The notes: generated by a model from the sequence alone, not told the origin. Counted from the stretch's first letter, positions 25,999 through 34,886 are shown. The stretch: 64,000 bases of DNA from CAWGXG01 sp963826505 (GCA_963826505.1 CAWGXG010000002.1:192397-256396), one strand, 5' to 3'. A program made the numbers and translations.

Positions 25999-26006
25999 AG
26001 CCTCAC

Positions 26007-27161
26007 TTACGTCCCACCTAAGAACTCATTCAGCCGGTCGCGAAACGTGCGTGACGATTTTTGCGGCGTAACTTCGCTCCCCATCGTCAGACTCAACTGC
26101 TCGAACAACTCGCGCTGCTCTTTGGTCAGCTTGGTGGGAATCTCGATGGTCAGTACCACGAGCTGATCGCCGCGCCCGGACGTCGTGCCGTCGCGCCGCA
26201 GCTTGGGCACGCCTTTGTCGCGCATGCGGATCACCTTGCCAAACTGCGTCCCCGCCGGGACGGTGATCTCGGCGTCGCCTTCCAGCGTGGGCACGCTGAT
26301 CACGTCCCCCAACGCTGCCTGGGCGAGGTTGATGCCCACTTCGAGGATCACGTCATGCTCGCGCCGCTTGAAGAATTCGTGGGGCGTGACATGCAGCACG
26401 ACGTATAGATCGCCGGTCGGGCCTCCGTTGGGACTGGGCTCACCTTCACCGCTCAGCCGAATCTGCATGCTGTCATCCACGCCGGGCGGAATCTTGACGT
26501 TCAGCTTGCGCGTGGCCGAGATGATGCCCTGGCCGCGGCATTCGTGGCAAGGATGATCGACGATCTGGCCGCGCCCGCTGCAGCGCGGGCAGTCGATCAC
26601 GTTCACCATATTGAAGCCCAGCGTTTGTTGCACGCGCCGGACCTGCCCGGTGCCGTTGCAGTCGGGGCAGGTGTGCGGAGAGGTGCCGGGTTCCGCGCCG
26701 GTGCCGTTGCAGACGGGGCAGGCTTCGCGCCGGTTCACATCGATGGGCACTTCCGCGCCAAAGACGGCCTGCTGGAAATCAATTTGCAGGTCGGCGCGCA
26801 GATCGCGTCCGGCTATCGGGCCGCGCCGTCGCCGCCCGCCGCCGAAGCCAAACCCGCCGAAAATCTCCTCGAAGATGTCTTCGAAACCGGGGAATCCGCC
26901 GCTGAAACCGCCGCCCGGCATCCCACCATTATTGACTCCCGCATGCCCATAGCGATCATAGGCCGCGCGCTTCTGGTCATCGGATAGAATCTGGTAGGCT
27001 TCGTTGATTTCCTTGAAGCGCTCTTCGGCGTCCGGCGCGCTGTTCACGTCGGGGTGATGCTGGCGCGCCAGTTGGCGGAACGCCCGCTTGAGTTCGTCTT
27101 TTGACGCGCTGCGAGGCACGCCCAATATTTCATAGTAATCGCGTGGCATGGTGGTGTCCAT
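26007..27161 (-). CDS. dnaJ: Chaperone DnaJ
   Basis: DnaJ is the J-domain co-chaperone that delivers substrates to DnaK and stimulates its ATPase. The 384-residue protein has a J domain with the HPD motif (ARQHHPDVN, about 35), a Gly/Phe-rich region (about 80-115), and four zinc-binding CxxCxGxG-type repeats: CPVCNGTG, CPDCNGTG, CPRCSGRG and CHECRGQG (about 155-215). The C-terminal substrate domains follow. I choose ATG 27161 with GAGGA upstream. It follows dnaK, but a terminator separates them. Confidence 0.97.
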   Translation of the reverse strand: MDTTMPRDYYEILGVPRSASKDELKRAFRQLARQHHPDVNSAPDAEERFKEINEAYQILSDDQKRAAYDRYGHAGVNNGGMPGGGFSGGFPGFEDIFEEIFGGFGFGGGRRRRGPIAGRDLRADLQIDFQQAVFGAEVPIDVNRREACPVCNGTGAEPGTSPHTCPDCNGTGQVRRVQQTLGFNMVNVIDCPRCSGRGQIVDHPCHECRGQGIISATRKLNVKIPPGVDDSMQIRLSGEGEPSPNGGPTGDLYVVLHVTPHEFFKRREHDVILEVGINLAQAALGDVISVPTLEGDAEITVPAGTQFGKVIRMRDKGVPKLRRDGTTSGRGDQLVVLTIEIPTKLTKEQRELFEQLSLTMGSEVTPQKSSRTFRDRLNEFLGGT

Positions 27162-27296
27162 CGTGTGCAGTCCTCACGTGCAGATTCTACCGTAGTGCGG
27201 TGCGAGTTCCAAAGCGAGCTGGTGCCGGGGGGTGGAGCCCGCGTTTACTGGTTGCTGTCGGCGGTCCACTAACCGCGTCCGCCGCACAGACACAAA

Positions 27297-27335
27297 AGCA
27301 GCGTACAAGGGTTGCCCCTGTACGCTGCTGAGTGA
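27297..27335 (-). terminator. dnaK terminator
   Basis: AGCAGCGTACA (27297-27307) and TGTACGCTGCT (27319-27329) form a perfect 11-bp stem. Read on the minus strand, it lies 18 nt after the dnaK stop (27347) and is followed by TTTTGTG. dnaJ downstream must therefore rely on readthrough or its own promoter. Confidence 0.85.
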
Positions 27336-27346
27336 ACCCACCGCTG

Positions 27347-29270
27347 TTACGACTCGGTGAAATCGCCTTCGATCACATCTTCGTCGGTCGGTTCGCCGTA
27401 GCCGCTGCCGCCGTCGCCGCCGCTGCTGCCGTCCGGACCAGGGCTGGCCGGGCTGGCCATCCGCGCCGGGTTGGCCGTACATGCTCGCGCCGATCTGCTG
27501 GATGGCGACACCCAGGTCTTCCGTCGCCTTCTTGATGCGATCCGAATCGGTGCCTTCGAGTGCTTTGCGCACGTCCTCGACGCCGCTCTCGACCGTCTGG
27601 CGCGTTGCTTCGGGAATCTGTTCCTTATAGTCACGCAGCGCTTTTTCGGCGGCGAAGATCGTCGCGTCGGCGCGATTGCGGATTTCGACCTGCTCGCGGC
27701 GCTTGGAGTCTTCGGTCGCGTGCTTTTCGGCTTCCTTGACCATGCGATCGATCTCGTTGTCGTTCAGGCCACTGCTGGCCGTGATCGTGATCTTCTGCTC
27801 GCGACCCGTCGCCTTGTCCTTCGCGCTGACGTTGAGAATACCGTTAGCGTCGATGTCGAACGTCACTTCGATCTGCGGGATGCCGCGCGGCGCGGGCGGG
27901 ATGCCGTCCAGAATGAATTTGCCGAGCGTCTTGTTATCGGTGGCCATCGGGCGTTCACCTTGCAGGACATGAATCTCGACCTGGGTCTGGTTGTCGGACG
28001 CCGTGCTGAAGACCTGACTCTTCTTGGTCGGGATGGTCGTGTTGCGCTCGATGATGCCGGTCGAGACACCGCCCAGCGTTTCAATTGACAGGGTGAGCGG
28101 GGTCACATCCAGCAGCAGCACTTCCTTGACCTCACCGCCCAACACGCCTGCCTGAATAGCCGCGCCGATGGCGACGACTTCGTCAGGATTGACGCTCTTG
28201 TTTGGTTCTTTGCCGAAGAACTTGCGCACGGCTTCCTGAATGGCTGGCATACGCGTCATACCACCTACCAGCAACACCTCGTCGACGCCATCCGCTTTGA
28301 GATTGGCATCCTGCAAGGCGCGCTTGCACGGCTGGATGGTATGGTCGACCAGATCGGCGACCAGGCTGTCGAGCTTGGCGCGCGACAGAGTCATATTCAG
28401 GTGCTTGGGGCCGCTGGCGTCCGCCGTGATGAACGGCAGATTCAGCTCGGCCTGCATGGTGGTCGACAGTTCCTTCTTGGCATTCTCGGCGGCTTCTTTC
28501 AAACGCTGGAGCGCCTGACGATCCTGCCGCAGGTCGATGCCCTGTTCCTTCTTGAATTCGCCGACCATCCAGTCGATGATGCGCTCGTCGAAGTCGTCGC
28601 CACCCAGGAAGGTGTCGCCGTTGGTGGAGCGCACTTCGATCAGCCCTTCGGACACGTCCAGGATGGAGATATCGAACGTACCGCCGCCCAGGTCGTACAC
28701 GGCCAGCGTTTCGTCGTTCTTCTTATCCATGCCATAGGCCAGCGAGGACGCCGTCGGCTCGTTGATGATACGCATCACTTCCAGCCCGGCGATACGGCCG
28801 GCGTCTTTGGTGGCCTGACGCTGGCTGTCGTTGAAATAGGCGGGCACGGTGATCACGGCCTGCGTGACTTCATCGCCCAGGTACGCCTCGGCGTCGGCTT
28901 TGATCTTTTGCAGGATCATGGCCGAGATTTCGGGCGGGCTGTAGGCCTTGCCGCTCATGTGGACGCGCGCGTCGCCGTTGGGCGCGGCGCTGACCTTGTA
29001 GGGCACCAGCTTGAGCGCCTTCTGGACTTCGGCGTCTTCGAATTTACGGCCCATAAAGCGCTTGACCGAGAATATCGTGTTTTCTGGGTTCATCACGGCC
29101 TGACGGCGTGCCAACTGGCCGACCAACCGCTCGCCCTGCTTGTTGACTGCCACGACCGACGGGATCAGACGTCCGCCTTCCGCCGATGCAATCACGGTTG
29201 GCTCGCCGCCTTCCATGACGGCGACCACCGAGTTTGTGGTTCCCAGGTCAATTCCAATGATCTTACCCAT
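27347..29270 (-). CDS. dnaK: Chaperone DnaK (Hsp70), C-terminal frameshift
   Basis: DnaK is the ATP-driven Hsp70 foldase. The ATPase domain begins IIGIDLGTTNSVVAVMEGG, with VPAYFNDSQRQATKDAGRIAGL near 135, YDLGGGTFDISILDV near 190 and VLLVGGMTRMPAIQEAV near 330. The substrate domain contains VTPLTLSIETLGG and the lid helices follow. Near 27440 the frame breaks in the Gly-rich tail. The correct tail, GPDGSSGGDGGSGYGEPTDEDVIEGDFTES, is one base out of frame and ends at 27347, directly before the terminator. The in-frame alternative runs to 27174 with a meaningless Arg-rich end. One extra T in CAGCCCTGGTCC explains it. Confidence 0.95.
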
Positions 29271-29347
29271 GTGTGTTCACCTCGTTTGTTGAGATCAGAT
29301 TCTTGTAGATGATGTCGGCGGTCCCTATCCAGACCGCAATGATTTCA

Positions 29348-29950
29348 TTACTCCGCAACGCGCACCATCGCCGGGCGCAGCACGCGCTCGCCGTACTTGT
29401 AGCCGCGCTGCAACACCAGCGTGATCGTCCCGCTTTCAGCTTCCGCGCTGGCGTCTACGCCAATGGCTTCGTGCAGTGCCGGGTCGAAGGGCTGGCCCTG
29501 GGCCTCAATTTCGAAAACGCCCTCATCCTTGAGGAAGCGCTCGAATTTGCGCAGGATCAGCGCGATGCCTTCGAACCACTGGTCGCGCTGGTCGGCGGGT
29601 ACCGCGTCCAAAGCGCGGTAGAAATCGTCCAGAGTCGGCAGCAGCTTGAGCAGGACCGCGCCCGCGGCTGCCTGGGATTGTTCGGCGCGTTCGCGCTCGA
29701 CCCGTTTCTTGTAGTTCTGAAAGGTAGCGCGCTCGCGCTGCAAGCTGTCCAGGTATTCGGCGGCACGGGCTTCGGCCTGTTCGATCCGGCTGTTCAGCTC
29801 GGCGGCAGCCCCCGCAGACAGACTCTCTCCAGAGGACGCTTCCGCCTCAAGCGGGGCATCAGCTTCAGCTTCTGCCGCGACGGGGGTTTCCGGCGCCTCA
29901 GCTTCGGGCTGTACGCCGGCGTCCTTTGGGTGAATTTTCTTAGCAGTCAC
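29348..29950 (-). CDS. grpE: Nucleotide exchange factor GrpE
   Basis: GrpE releases ADP from DnaK. The roughly 200-residue protein has an acidic Ala/Glu-rich N-terminus, a long coiled-coil helix (ELNSRIEQAEARAAEYLDSLQRERATFQNYKKRVERER) and the C-terminal beta domain with FDPALHEAIG and YKYGERVLRPAMVRVAE. GTG 29950 lies 9 nt after GGAGG; another GTG two codons earlier is too close. It is followed by dnaK after 77 nt. No hrcA gene and no CIRCE inverted repeat are seen upstream. Confidence 0.95.
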   Translation of the reverse strand: MTAKKIHPKDAGVQPEAEAPETPVAAEAEADAPLEAEASSGESLSAGAAAELNSRIEQAEARAAEYLDSLQRERATFQNYKKRVERERAEQSQAAAGAVLLKLLPTLDDFYRALDAVPADQRDQWFEGIALILRKFERFLKDEGVFEIEAQGQPFDPALHEAIGVDASAEAESGTITLVLQRGYKYGERVLRPAMVRVAE

Positions 29951-30245
29951 TCGCACTTTCCTCCCAACACGCAGTCACGCCTTATAGCGCGCATCTTTAA
30001 GCCACTGTAGTGTAACGGACGAGTAATAGAAATCCATTAACAAACCGCAGGAAAAAACATAGAAACGCGGGAATTTACAATTTTTTTGTGACTGTGGACG
30101 GAGCGAATCGCGACACGCGAACAGGTGACAGCGCTCAACCCCCTTTTGGATGATTCTGGCCGCGCCAATCCGGTTCTTGTGAGAATGTGCTTTTCGGAGT
30201 GATAATAGAGTCAGACCATACGGATCAAGGGGAAAGGAACTTTCC

Positions 30246-30722
30246 ATGACTGACAGCACCGGACCGGTTGAGCCGACCGGTGATCATACTCAGCCGGAGC
30301 ATCTCGCGCGCGGTGTAATGCGCGAAGTGTTGGATGACGGCGGTATCGTCGTGTTTACCCTGATCGATCTGGCGGATGAAACGGTCGATGTGTGGGTGGA
30401 GGCTTGCCTGGAACTGATGGAGCGCTGTCGTGACGAAGGGCAGCCGCTGCGCGTTCTCCAGGATCTCGCGCGGCCCGGCGTCGTCCAGACGGCCTATTCG
30501 CGCGCACGTGGCAACACGGTGACTAATGCCTTCCCGGATCTGAAAGGCCGCATCGGTTATGTGATGCAGCCCGGCATCACGTCGCAGCGCGTCGGACGCT
30601 ATGTGCAGGGCCAGGAACACCACTATCGTGAGCGGCGTATCTTCTACGACCGGGATGAGGCGATCGCCTGGCTGCGTGAAGATCTGGAAACCTCCGCCGG
30701 GGACACGCCCTCCGAACGCTAA
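30246..30722 (+). CDS. SpoIIAA/STAS-like small protein
   Basis: The 158-residue protein has a pattern of hydrophobic strands and helices like the SpoIIAA-like/STAS superfamily: GGIVVFTLIDLADETVDVWVEACLELMERC, then LRVLQDL, IGYVMQP and a C-terminal FYDRDEAIAWLRED. Such small proteins are common in Chloroflexota beside unrelated genes; the role is unclear. No phosphorylatable Ser-Asp signature is evident. A candidate promoter (TTGTGA at 30177, GATAAT at 30201) lies upstream and an intrinsic terminator closes the gene. Confidence 0.6.
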   Translation: MTDSTGPVEPTGDHTQPEHLARGVMREVLDDGGIVVFTLIDLADETVDVWVEACLELMERCRDEGQPLRVLQDLARPGVVQTAYSRARGNTVTNAFPDLKGRIGYVMQPGITSQRVGRYVQGQEHHYRERRIFYDRDEAIAWLREDLETSAGDTPSER

Positions 30723-30753
30723 TCGTCATCCCCATTGTTGACGCGAGAATCAG

Positions 30754-30787
30754 GGACACGGACCCACGCGGATCCGTGTCCTTTTTT
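30754..30787 (+). terminator. Intrinsic terminator
   Basis: GGACACGGA (30754-30762) pairs with TCCGTGTCC (30773-30781), followed by TTTTTT (30782-30787). It closes the SpoIIAA-like gene. Confidence 0.92.
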
Positions 30788-30811
30788 GTCTGTGGAGTGG
30801 CCTGTTTTCAA

Positions 30812-30840
30812 TTGACAAATCAGAACTTATGTTCTATAGT
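30812..30840 (+). promoter_or_regulatory. Near-consensus sigma-70 promoter
   Basis: TTGACA (30812-30817), a 17-nt spacer and TATAGT (30835-30840) are followed 35 nt later by the VOC-family gene with ribosome-binding site GAGGAGG. It is the best vegetative-type promoter in the window. Confidence 0.85.
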
Positions 30841-30875
30841 TTATCCACATTTGTCCCCCAAGAGGAGGTGTTGCG

Positions 30876-31295
30876 ATGACCGTGCCCCGCATCAACCATG
30901 TGATTTTGACCGTATCTGATTTGGCGCGCTCTAAAGCGTTTTATGAGGGTGTGCTCGGTTTCGAGCTGCATGATATCGAACCCGAATACGGCGCGATGGC
31001 CTGGTTCCCGATCGAAAATGGCTCGATGTGGCTGCTCTCGCACGACTCCACGCCGCCCGGCGATCGCTTCAACGAATTCCGCATCGGGCTGGATCACGTC
31101 GCGTTCAATGCGCCGGACAAACCGTTCCTCGACGATCTGGCGGCGCGGCTCAAAGCGGCGGGCGTCCCGACCGAAGGCGTCGAGCTGTTTCACGGGCGCT
31201 GGTGGTACGTGGCTTTTCGCGATCCTGATAACATCCAGCTCGAATACTGGCTGGACGAGCAGGTCACGGATGCGGGCGAGGCGAGCGAGTCCTGA
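30876..31295 (+). CDS. VOC-family (glyoxalase/bleomycin resistance fold) protein
   Basis: The 139-residue, single-domain VOC protein contains RINHVILTVSDLARSKAFYEGVLGF at the N-terminus, LDHVAFNAPD (about 72) and DPDNIQLEYWLDEQ near the C-terminus. His-5, the second-half His and Glu in QLEYW are at the usual metal-ligand positions. Enzymes of this fold include lyases, dioxygenases and antibiotic-resistance proteins; which applies is unknown. It has its own strong promoter, so it is probably expressed alone. It ends 10 nt before the convergent mutase gene. Confidence 0.85.
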   Translation: MTVPRINHVILTVSDLARSKAFYEGVLGFELHDIEPEYGAMAWFPIENGSMWLLSHDSTPPGDRFNEFRIGLDHVAFNAPDKPFLDDLAARLKAAGVPTEGVELFHGRWWYVAFRDPDNIQLEYWLDEQVTDAGEASES

Positions 31296-31304
31296 TCGCG
31301 GCGC

Positions 31305-32963
31305 TCAGATCACCGTCTGCTCGCGGTAGATGCCGAACTCGTCGCGCAGCACGTCGGTGATCTCTTGCAACGTGGCGCAGGCCCGCGCCGCGTCGAGGAT
31401 GGGCGGCATCAGGTTGGCCGTCCCGCGCGCGGCGCTACGCAGCGCGTCCAAAGCCCGGCGGGACGCGTCCTGATCGCGCGTGGCGCGCAGCGTTTCCAGA
31501 CGCGCCACCTGCCGCGCGTATCCCTGCGGGTCCATTTCGAGAATCGGAATGCGCAGCGGTTCGTCGCTTTCGTACGCATTCACCCCGACGATCAGCCGCT
31601 CGTCCCGTTCGACTTCTTGCTGGAAGCGGTGCGCCAACTCCGCGATCTCGCGTTGGAAGAAGCCGTTCTCGATGCAGCCCAACACGCCGCCTCCGTCCAC
31701 AATGCGCTGGAAGGTGGCGTAGACTTCTTCCTCGATGTCATTTGTCAGTTTTTCCAGAAAATAGGACCCGCCCAACGGATCGACCGTATTGGTGACGCCG
31801 GTCTCGTGCGCGATCACCTGCTGCGTGCGCAGCGCGATAGTGGCGGCGTGCTCCGAGGGCAGGGCCAGCGCCTCGTCGAGACTGTTGGTGTGCAGCGACT
31901 GCGCGCCGCCCAACACGGCGGCCAGCGCCTGAATCGCCACGCGCACCACGTTAACTTCGGGCTGTTGGGCCGTCAGGCTGACGCCCGCCGTCTGGGTGTG
32001 AAAGCGCATCAGCCAGCTACGCGGATTCTGCGCTTTGAACGTCTCGCGCATTTCGCGCGCCCAGATGCGCCGCGCCGCCCGCAGCTTGGCGATCTCCTCG
32101 AAGAAGTCGTTGTGCACGTTGAAGAAAAAGCTCAGCCGGGGCGCGAAGTCGTCGATGTCCAGCCCGCGCCGCAGCGCCCAGCGCACGTATTCCAGCCCGT
32201 TGGCGAGCGTGAAAGCGAGTTCTTGCGCGGCGGTGGCTCCGGCTTCGCGGATGTGATAGCCGCTGATGCTGATCGTGTTCCATTGGGGCAGATGCCGCGC
32301 GCCGTATTCGATGGTGTCCGTCACCAGTCGCATCGACGGTTCCGGCGGGAAGATGTATTCTTTTTGCGCCTGGTATTCCTTCAAAATGTCATTTTGCAGC
32401 GTGCCGCGCAGCGCGTCCATCGGCACGCCCTGGTCCTGCGCCGCCCCGATGTAAAACGCCCACACAATCGCCGCCGGACCGTTGATCGTCATCGACGTGC
32501 TGACCTCGCCCAACGGAATGCCGTCGAACAGCAGCGCCATATCGCGCAAGCTGGATACCGCCACGCCGCATTTGCCAAACTCGCCCAACGCTTCGGGCGC
32601 GTCCGTGTCGTAGCCCATCAATGTGGGCAGGTCGAAGGCCACCGACAGCCCGGCATTGCCCTGCGCCAGCAGGTATTTGTAGCGGGCGTTGGTTTCTTCC
32701 GCCGTGCCGAATCCCGCGAACATGCGCATCGTCCACAGGCGGCCCCGGTAACCCGTGGCGTGAATCCCGCGCGTGAACGGGTACTCACCTGGCAGGCCGA
32801 GATCGGCGAGATAGTCTTGTTGGGGGAGGTCCAGCGGCGTGTAGACGCGTTCGACGCGCCTGCCGCTGATGGTCGTGAAGTCGGGCGCACGTTCGGGGCG
32901 CGCTTCAGCCTCCCAACGCGCGCGGGCGGCGCGCAGATCATCCAGGGTGCGGGGATCGATCAT
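31305..32963 (-). CDS. Methylmalonyl-CoA mutase large (catalytic) subunit
   Basis: The 552-residue protein is the acyl-CoA mutase barrel. It includes YPFTRGIHATGYRGRLWTMRMFAGFGTAEETN (about 62-94), LSVAFDLPTLMGYD, SISGYHIREAGATAAQELAFTLA (about 234), MRFHTQTAGVSLTAQQPEVNVVRVA (about 320) and HTNSLDEALALPSEHAATIALRTQQ. It ends without a B12-binding domain, so a separate small subunit is needed, and none is in the window. It would interconvert methylmalonyl-CoA and succinyl-CoA. Relatives such as isobutyryl- or ethylmalonyl-CoA mutases cannot be excluded, but the epimerase nearby supports methylmalonyl-CoA. AGGAG precedes ATG 32963. Confidence 0.92.
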   Translation of the reverse strand: MIDPRTLDDLRAARARWEAEARPERAPDFTTISGRRVERVYTPLDLPQQDYLADLGLPGEYPFTRGIHATGYRGRLWTMRMFAGFGTAEETNARYKYLLAQGNAGLSVAFDLPTLMGYDTDAPEALGEFGKCGVAVSSLRDMALLFDGIPLGEVSTSMTINGPAAIVWAFYIGAAQDQGVPMDALRGTLQNDILKEYQAQKEYIFPPEPSMRLVTDTIEYGARHLPQWNTISISGYHIREAGATAAQELAFTLANGLEYVRWALRRGLDIDDFAPRLSFFFNVHNDFFEEIAKLRAARRIWAREMRETFKAQNPRSWLMRFHTQTAGVSLTAQQPEVNVVRVAIQALAAVLGGAQSLHTNSLDEALALPSEHAATIALRTQQVIAHETGVTNTVDPLGGSYFLEKLTNDIEEEVYATFQRIVDGGGVLGCIENGFFQREIAELAHRFQQEVERDERLIVGVNAYESDEPLRIPILEMDPQGYARQVARLETLRATRDQDASRRALDALRSAARGTANLMPPILDAARACATLQEITDVLRDEFGIYREQTVI

Positions 32964-33055
32964 GGCGGGTTCTCCTGGTTTATCGGCAACTCATCAGGCG
33001 CAAGCCTGCGCGCCTATGCTCTCATTTTAGGGGATTCCAGGATCGAAGAGCCACA

Positions 33056-33478
33056 CTAGCTTTGGCTGCCCCGCCGTCGCTGCTGATCGTCCGCGCCGGG
33101 CAGGGGGATGTCGTCTGCGTCGTCGACCATATCGTCGGCATAGTCGCGATCGTCTTCCAGCGCGCCCATCTCGTCATAATGAGCGGACATCTGGCCCGAC
33201 AGACGATCGCGCTTGGGTTTTTCGCCCATCAGCTCACGGATTTTGCGTTCTTCCCAGTCTGGGCCGAAGAACCGATTTTGGACAAGGACCTCGTAGGCAT
33301 GAATCGCCAGCCCGATCCCCCAGGCCAGCATCACCCAGTAAAACCACCAGCCCGGCCCAGTGATCACATCCACGATGAACAGAAACCCGTTGACCACAAT
33401 ATACGCCGCCAGATGCGTGTAGAATTCGCGCAGCTCGCGCACATATTTGCGGGCGGCCTGATAGCGTTTGTCATCCAT
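33056..33478 (-). CDS. 2TM-domain protein with acidic tail
   Basis: The 140-residue protein has two membrane segments (about residues 22-40 and 45-63) separated by a short GPGWWFYWV turn. The signatures FYTHLAAYIVVNGFLF and WGIGLAIHAYEVL typify the bacterial 2TM domain. A charged tail with EDDRDYADDMVDDADD follows. In other proteins this domain anchors histidine kinases or LytTR regulators; here it stands alone. It lies 22 nt after tetR and 92 nt before the mutase gene, all in the same direction. Confidence 0.8.
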   Translation of the reverse strand: MDDKRYQAARKYVRELREFYTHLAAYIVVNGFLFIVDVITGPGWWFYWVMLAWGIGLAIHAYEVLVQNRFFGPDWEERKIRELMGEKPKRDRLSGQMSAHYDEMGALEDDRDYADDMVDDADDIPLPGADDQQRRRGSQS

Positions 33479-33500
33479 AGCGGCTGCTCCTGTAACGTGT

Positions 33501-34139
33501 TTAGGGAAGGATGATCACGGATGGGGATGGGACGGTGGGCATCGCACCCAGATCGGGCACGTCCAGCCCCTGCGTCGTGAGAATGCCCGCTACGCTAAGC
33601 TCAAAGAATACGCGCGCCATGTACTCCGCCGGATAGGGGATGCGCTGTTCCAGCCACCATTCGACCATCCCCAGCAGCGACCGCCCAAAATGGTTGGCGG
33701 TGATCTCCAGGGGAACGCGGCGCGGCCGGTCGGCCAGCACGCTTTCCAATGCGCGGCGGGCGTTGTCGGTGGCGTAGGCGCGCAGCCGCCGTTCGACGCT
33801 CGACGCGCCGCGCCCGTGCAGGATGATGCGATAGAGATCGGCGTGTTCTTCGGCGTGATGGAACAGAATCACCAGTGCGGAAATATCGCCGGACCGGAAC
33901 AGGTTTTCCAGCGTGGGCTCGACGCGCCGCAGCAGATCATCCACGATCTCTTGCAGCGTGGTGAGCAGGAGATCGTCCTTATCGCGAAAATGCAGGTAAA
34001 ACGTGGCACGACCCAGATTCGCGAAATCGGTGATGTCCTGGATCGTCACGTCATCGTAGCCTTTGCTGAGGCTGAGCGTGATCAGCGCCTCACGCAGCAG
34101 ACGGTGCGTGCGCTGCACGCGGCGGTCCGGCCTGGTCAT
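33501..34139 (-). CDS. TetR-family transcriptional regulator
   Basis: The 212-residue protein has an N-terminal helix-turn-helix (RTHRLLREALITLSLSKGYDDVTIQDITDFANLGRATFYLHFRDKDDLL, about residues 9-57) and a C-terminal effector domain with VEWWLEQRIPYPAEYMARVFFELSVAGIL, a layout common in AcrR-type regulators. GAGGAG precedes ATG 34139. It lies between the epimerase gene and the 2TM and mutase genes on the same strand, so it may control this acyl-CoA cluster. That is inference. Confidence 0.85.
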   Translation of the reverse strand: MTRPDRRVQRTHRLLREALITLSLSKGYDDVTIQDITDFANLGRATFYLHFRDKDDLLLTTLQEIVDDLLRRVEPTLENLFRSGDISALVILFHHAEEHADLYRIILHGRGASSVERRLRAYATDNARRALESVLADRPRRVPLEITANHFGRSLLGMVEWWLEQRIPYPAEYMARVFFELSVAGILTTQGLDVPDLGAMPTVPSPSVIILP

Positions 34140-34289
34140 AGAAACTCCTCACTGGCATGCCCGGCACGGCCCGCGCCGTGCCCGCCCATGAGTATACACC
34201 CGGACCGATTGGCGCGGATTCAAAGGTAGAACCGTCGATTATGTTCGAAACGGCCGTATTTCAGAAGCCGATTGAAAAGCCCCCAATCC

Positions 34290-34355
34290 CCCGCGCGACC
34301 TGCGGTCGCGGTGCCCTTCCCCCACGTAGTGGAGCAAGGGCGAGGCTTGATCGAC
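34290..34355. repeat. REP-like palindromic element after the epimerase gene
   Basis: cccttcccccacgtagtgg followed by agcaagggc forms an imperfect palindrome (CCCTT..CCCAC / GTGG..AAGGG) just after the epimerase stop; gcgacctgcggtcgc next to it is a second short palindrome. Relatives occur at 35300-35345, 41100-41170 and 57840-57940. Confidence 0.6.
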
Positions 34356-34370
34356 TTGTCAATTGGTTTT

Positions 34371-34778
34371 TCAGCCGTTCGGCAGCGCGTACAACTCCAC
34401 CAGCACGCCGCCCGTGCTCTTGGGATGCACGAACGCGTAACGCGTGCCGTCTTCGCGGACGCGCGGCTCGGCGTTGATCAGCGCGATGTCGTGCGCGACC
34501 AACTGTGCCATCGCCGCGTCGATGTCGTCCACTTCGACGCACAGGTGATGCATGCCGGGTCCGCGCTTGGCCAGATATTTGCCGATGCCGCTGTCAGCCT
34601 CGGTCGGCTTGAGCAGCTCGATCTCGCTGTCGCCGACGGGCAGAAAGGCGATGTCGACCTGTTCGCCGGGATTGGATTCGGTGCTGGCGAGCGGTAAACC
34701 GAGCGCGTCACGCCAAAACGTCAGCGCCGAGTCCAGATCTTCGACGACGACGGCCACGTGATTAATACGTTTGATCAT
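34371..34778 (-). CDS. mce: Methylmalonyl-CoA epimerase
   Basis: This VOC-fold enzyme racemises (R)- and (S)-methylmalonyl-CoA so that the mutase can use it. The 135-residue protein shows INHVAVVVEDLDSALTFWRDALGL, FLPVGDSEIELLKPT (about 47-62), KRGPGMHHLCVEVDDIDAA (about 72) and HPKSTGGVLVELYAL at the end. These contain the metal-ligand His and Glu positions and the family-typical GMHHLC and HPKSTGGVLVEL. It is first in a same-strand series with tetR, 2TM and the mutase. GAGGT precedes the ATG. Confidence 0.9.
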   Translation of the reverse strand: MIKRINHVAVVVEDLDSALTFWRDALGLPLASTESNPGEQVDIAFLPVGDSEIELLKPTEADSGIGKYLAKRGPGMHHLCVEVDDIDAAMAQLVAHDIALINAEPRVREDGTRYAFVHPKSTGGVLVELYALPNG

Positions 34779-34804
34779 AATGACCTCGCACTCAACCCAG
34801 ATTC

Positions 34805-34845
34805 ATTATATACTGCTAGTAGTACCCTATAGAACTACGAGTAGT
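34805..34845 (-). promoter_or_regulatory. Candidate promoter/operator upstream of mce
   Basis: On the minus strand a perfect TATAAT lies at 34810-34805, about 27 nt before the mce start. Directly upstream, ACTGCTAGTAGT (34812-34823) and ACTACGAGTAGT (34834-34845) form an inverted repeat with 10 of 12 positions matching. It covers the -35 area and also lies 41 nt upstream of the divergent STAS-like gene, so one bound regulator could act on both. Confidence 0.55.
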
Positions 34846-34886
34846 GATCGTAGCGGGCGTGGTGCCGCTGTGAGGTGGTAACGGCG

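Noticed and set aside
27390..27460. Programmed frameshifting in dnaK
   Set aside because: No slippery site typical of -1 shifting, and the in-frame product has no sensible function; a one-base error is simpler.
29975..30259. Minus-strand 94-codon open frame upstream of grpE
   Set aside because: It overlaps the start of the STAS-like gene and the divergent promoters; no homology or ribosome-binding site.
31365..33059. 564-codon plus-strand open frame opposite the mutase gene
   Set aside because: Mirror of a genuine mutase; no recognisable domain or ribosome-binding site.
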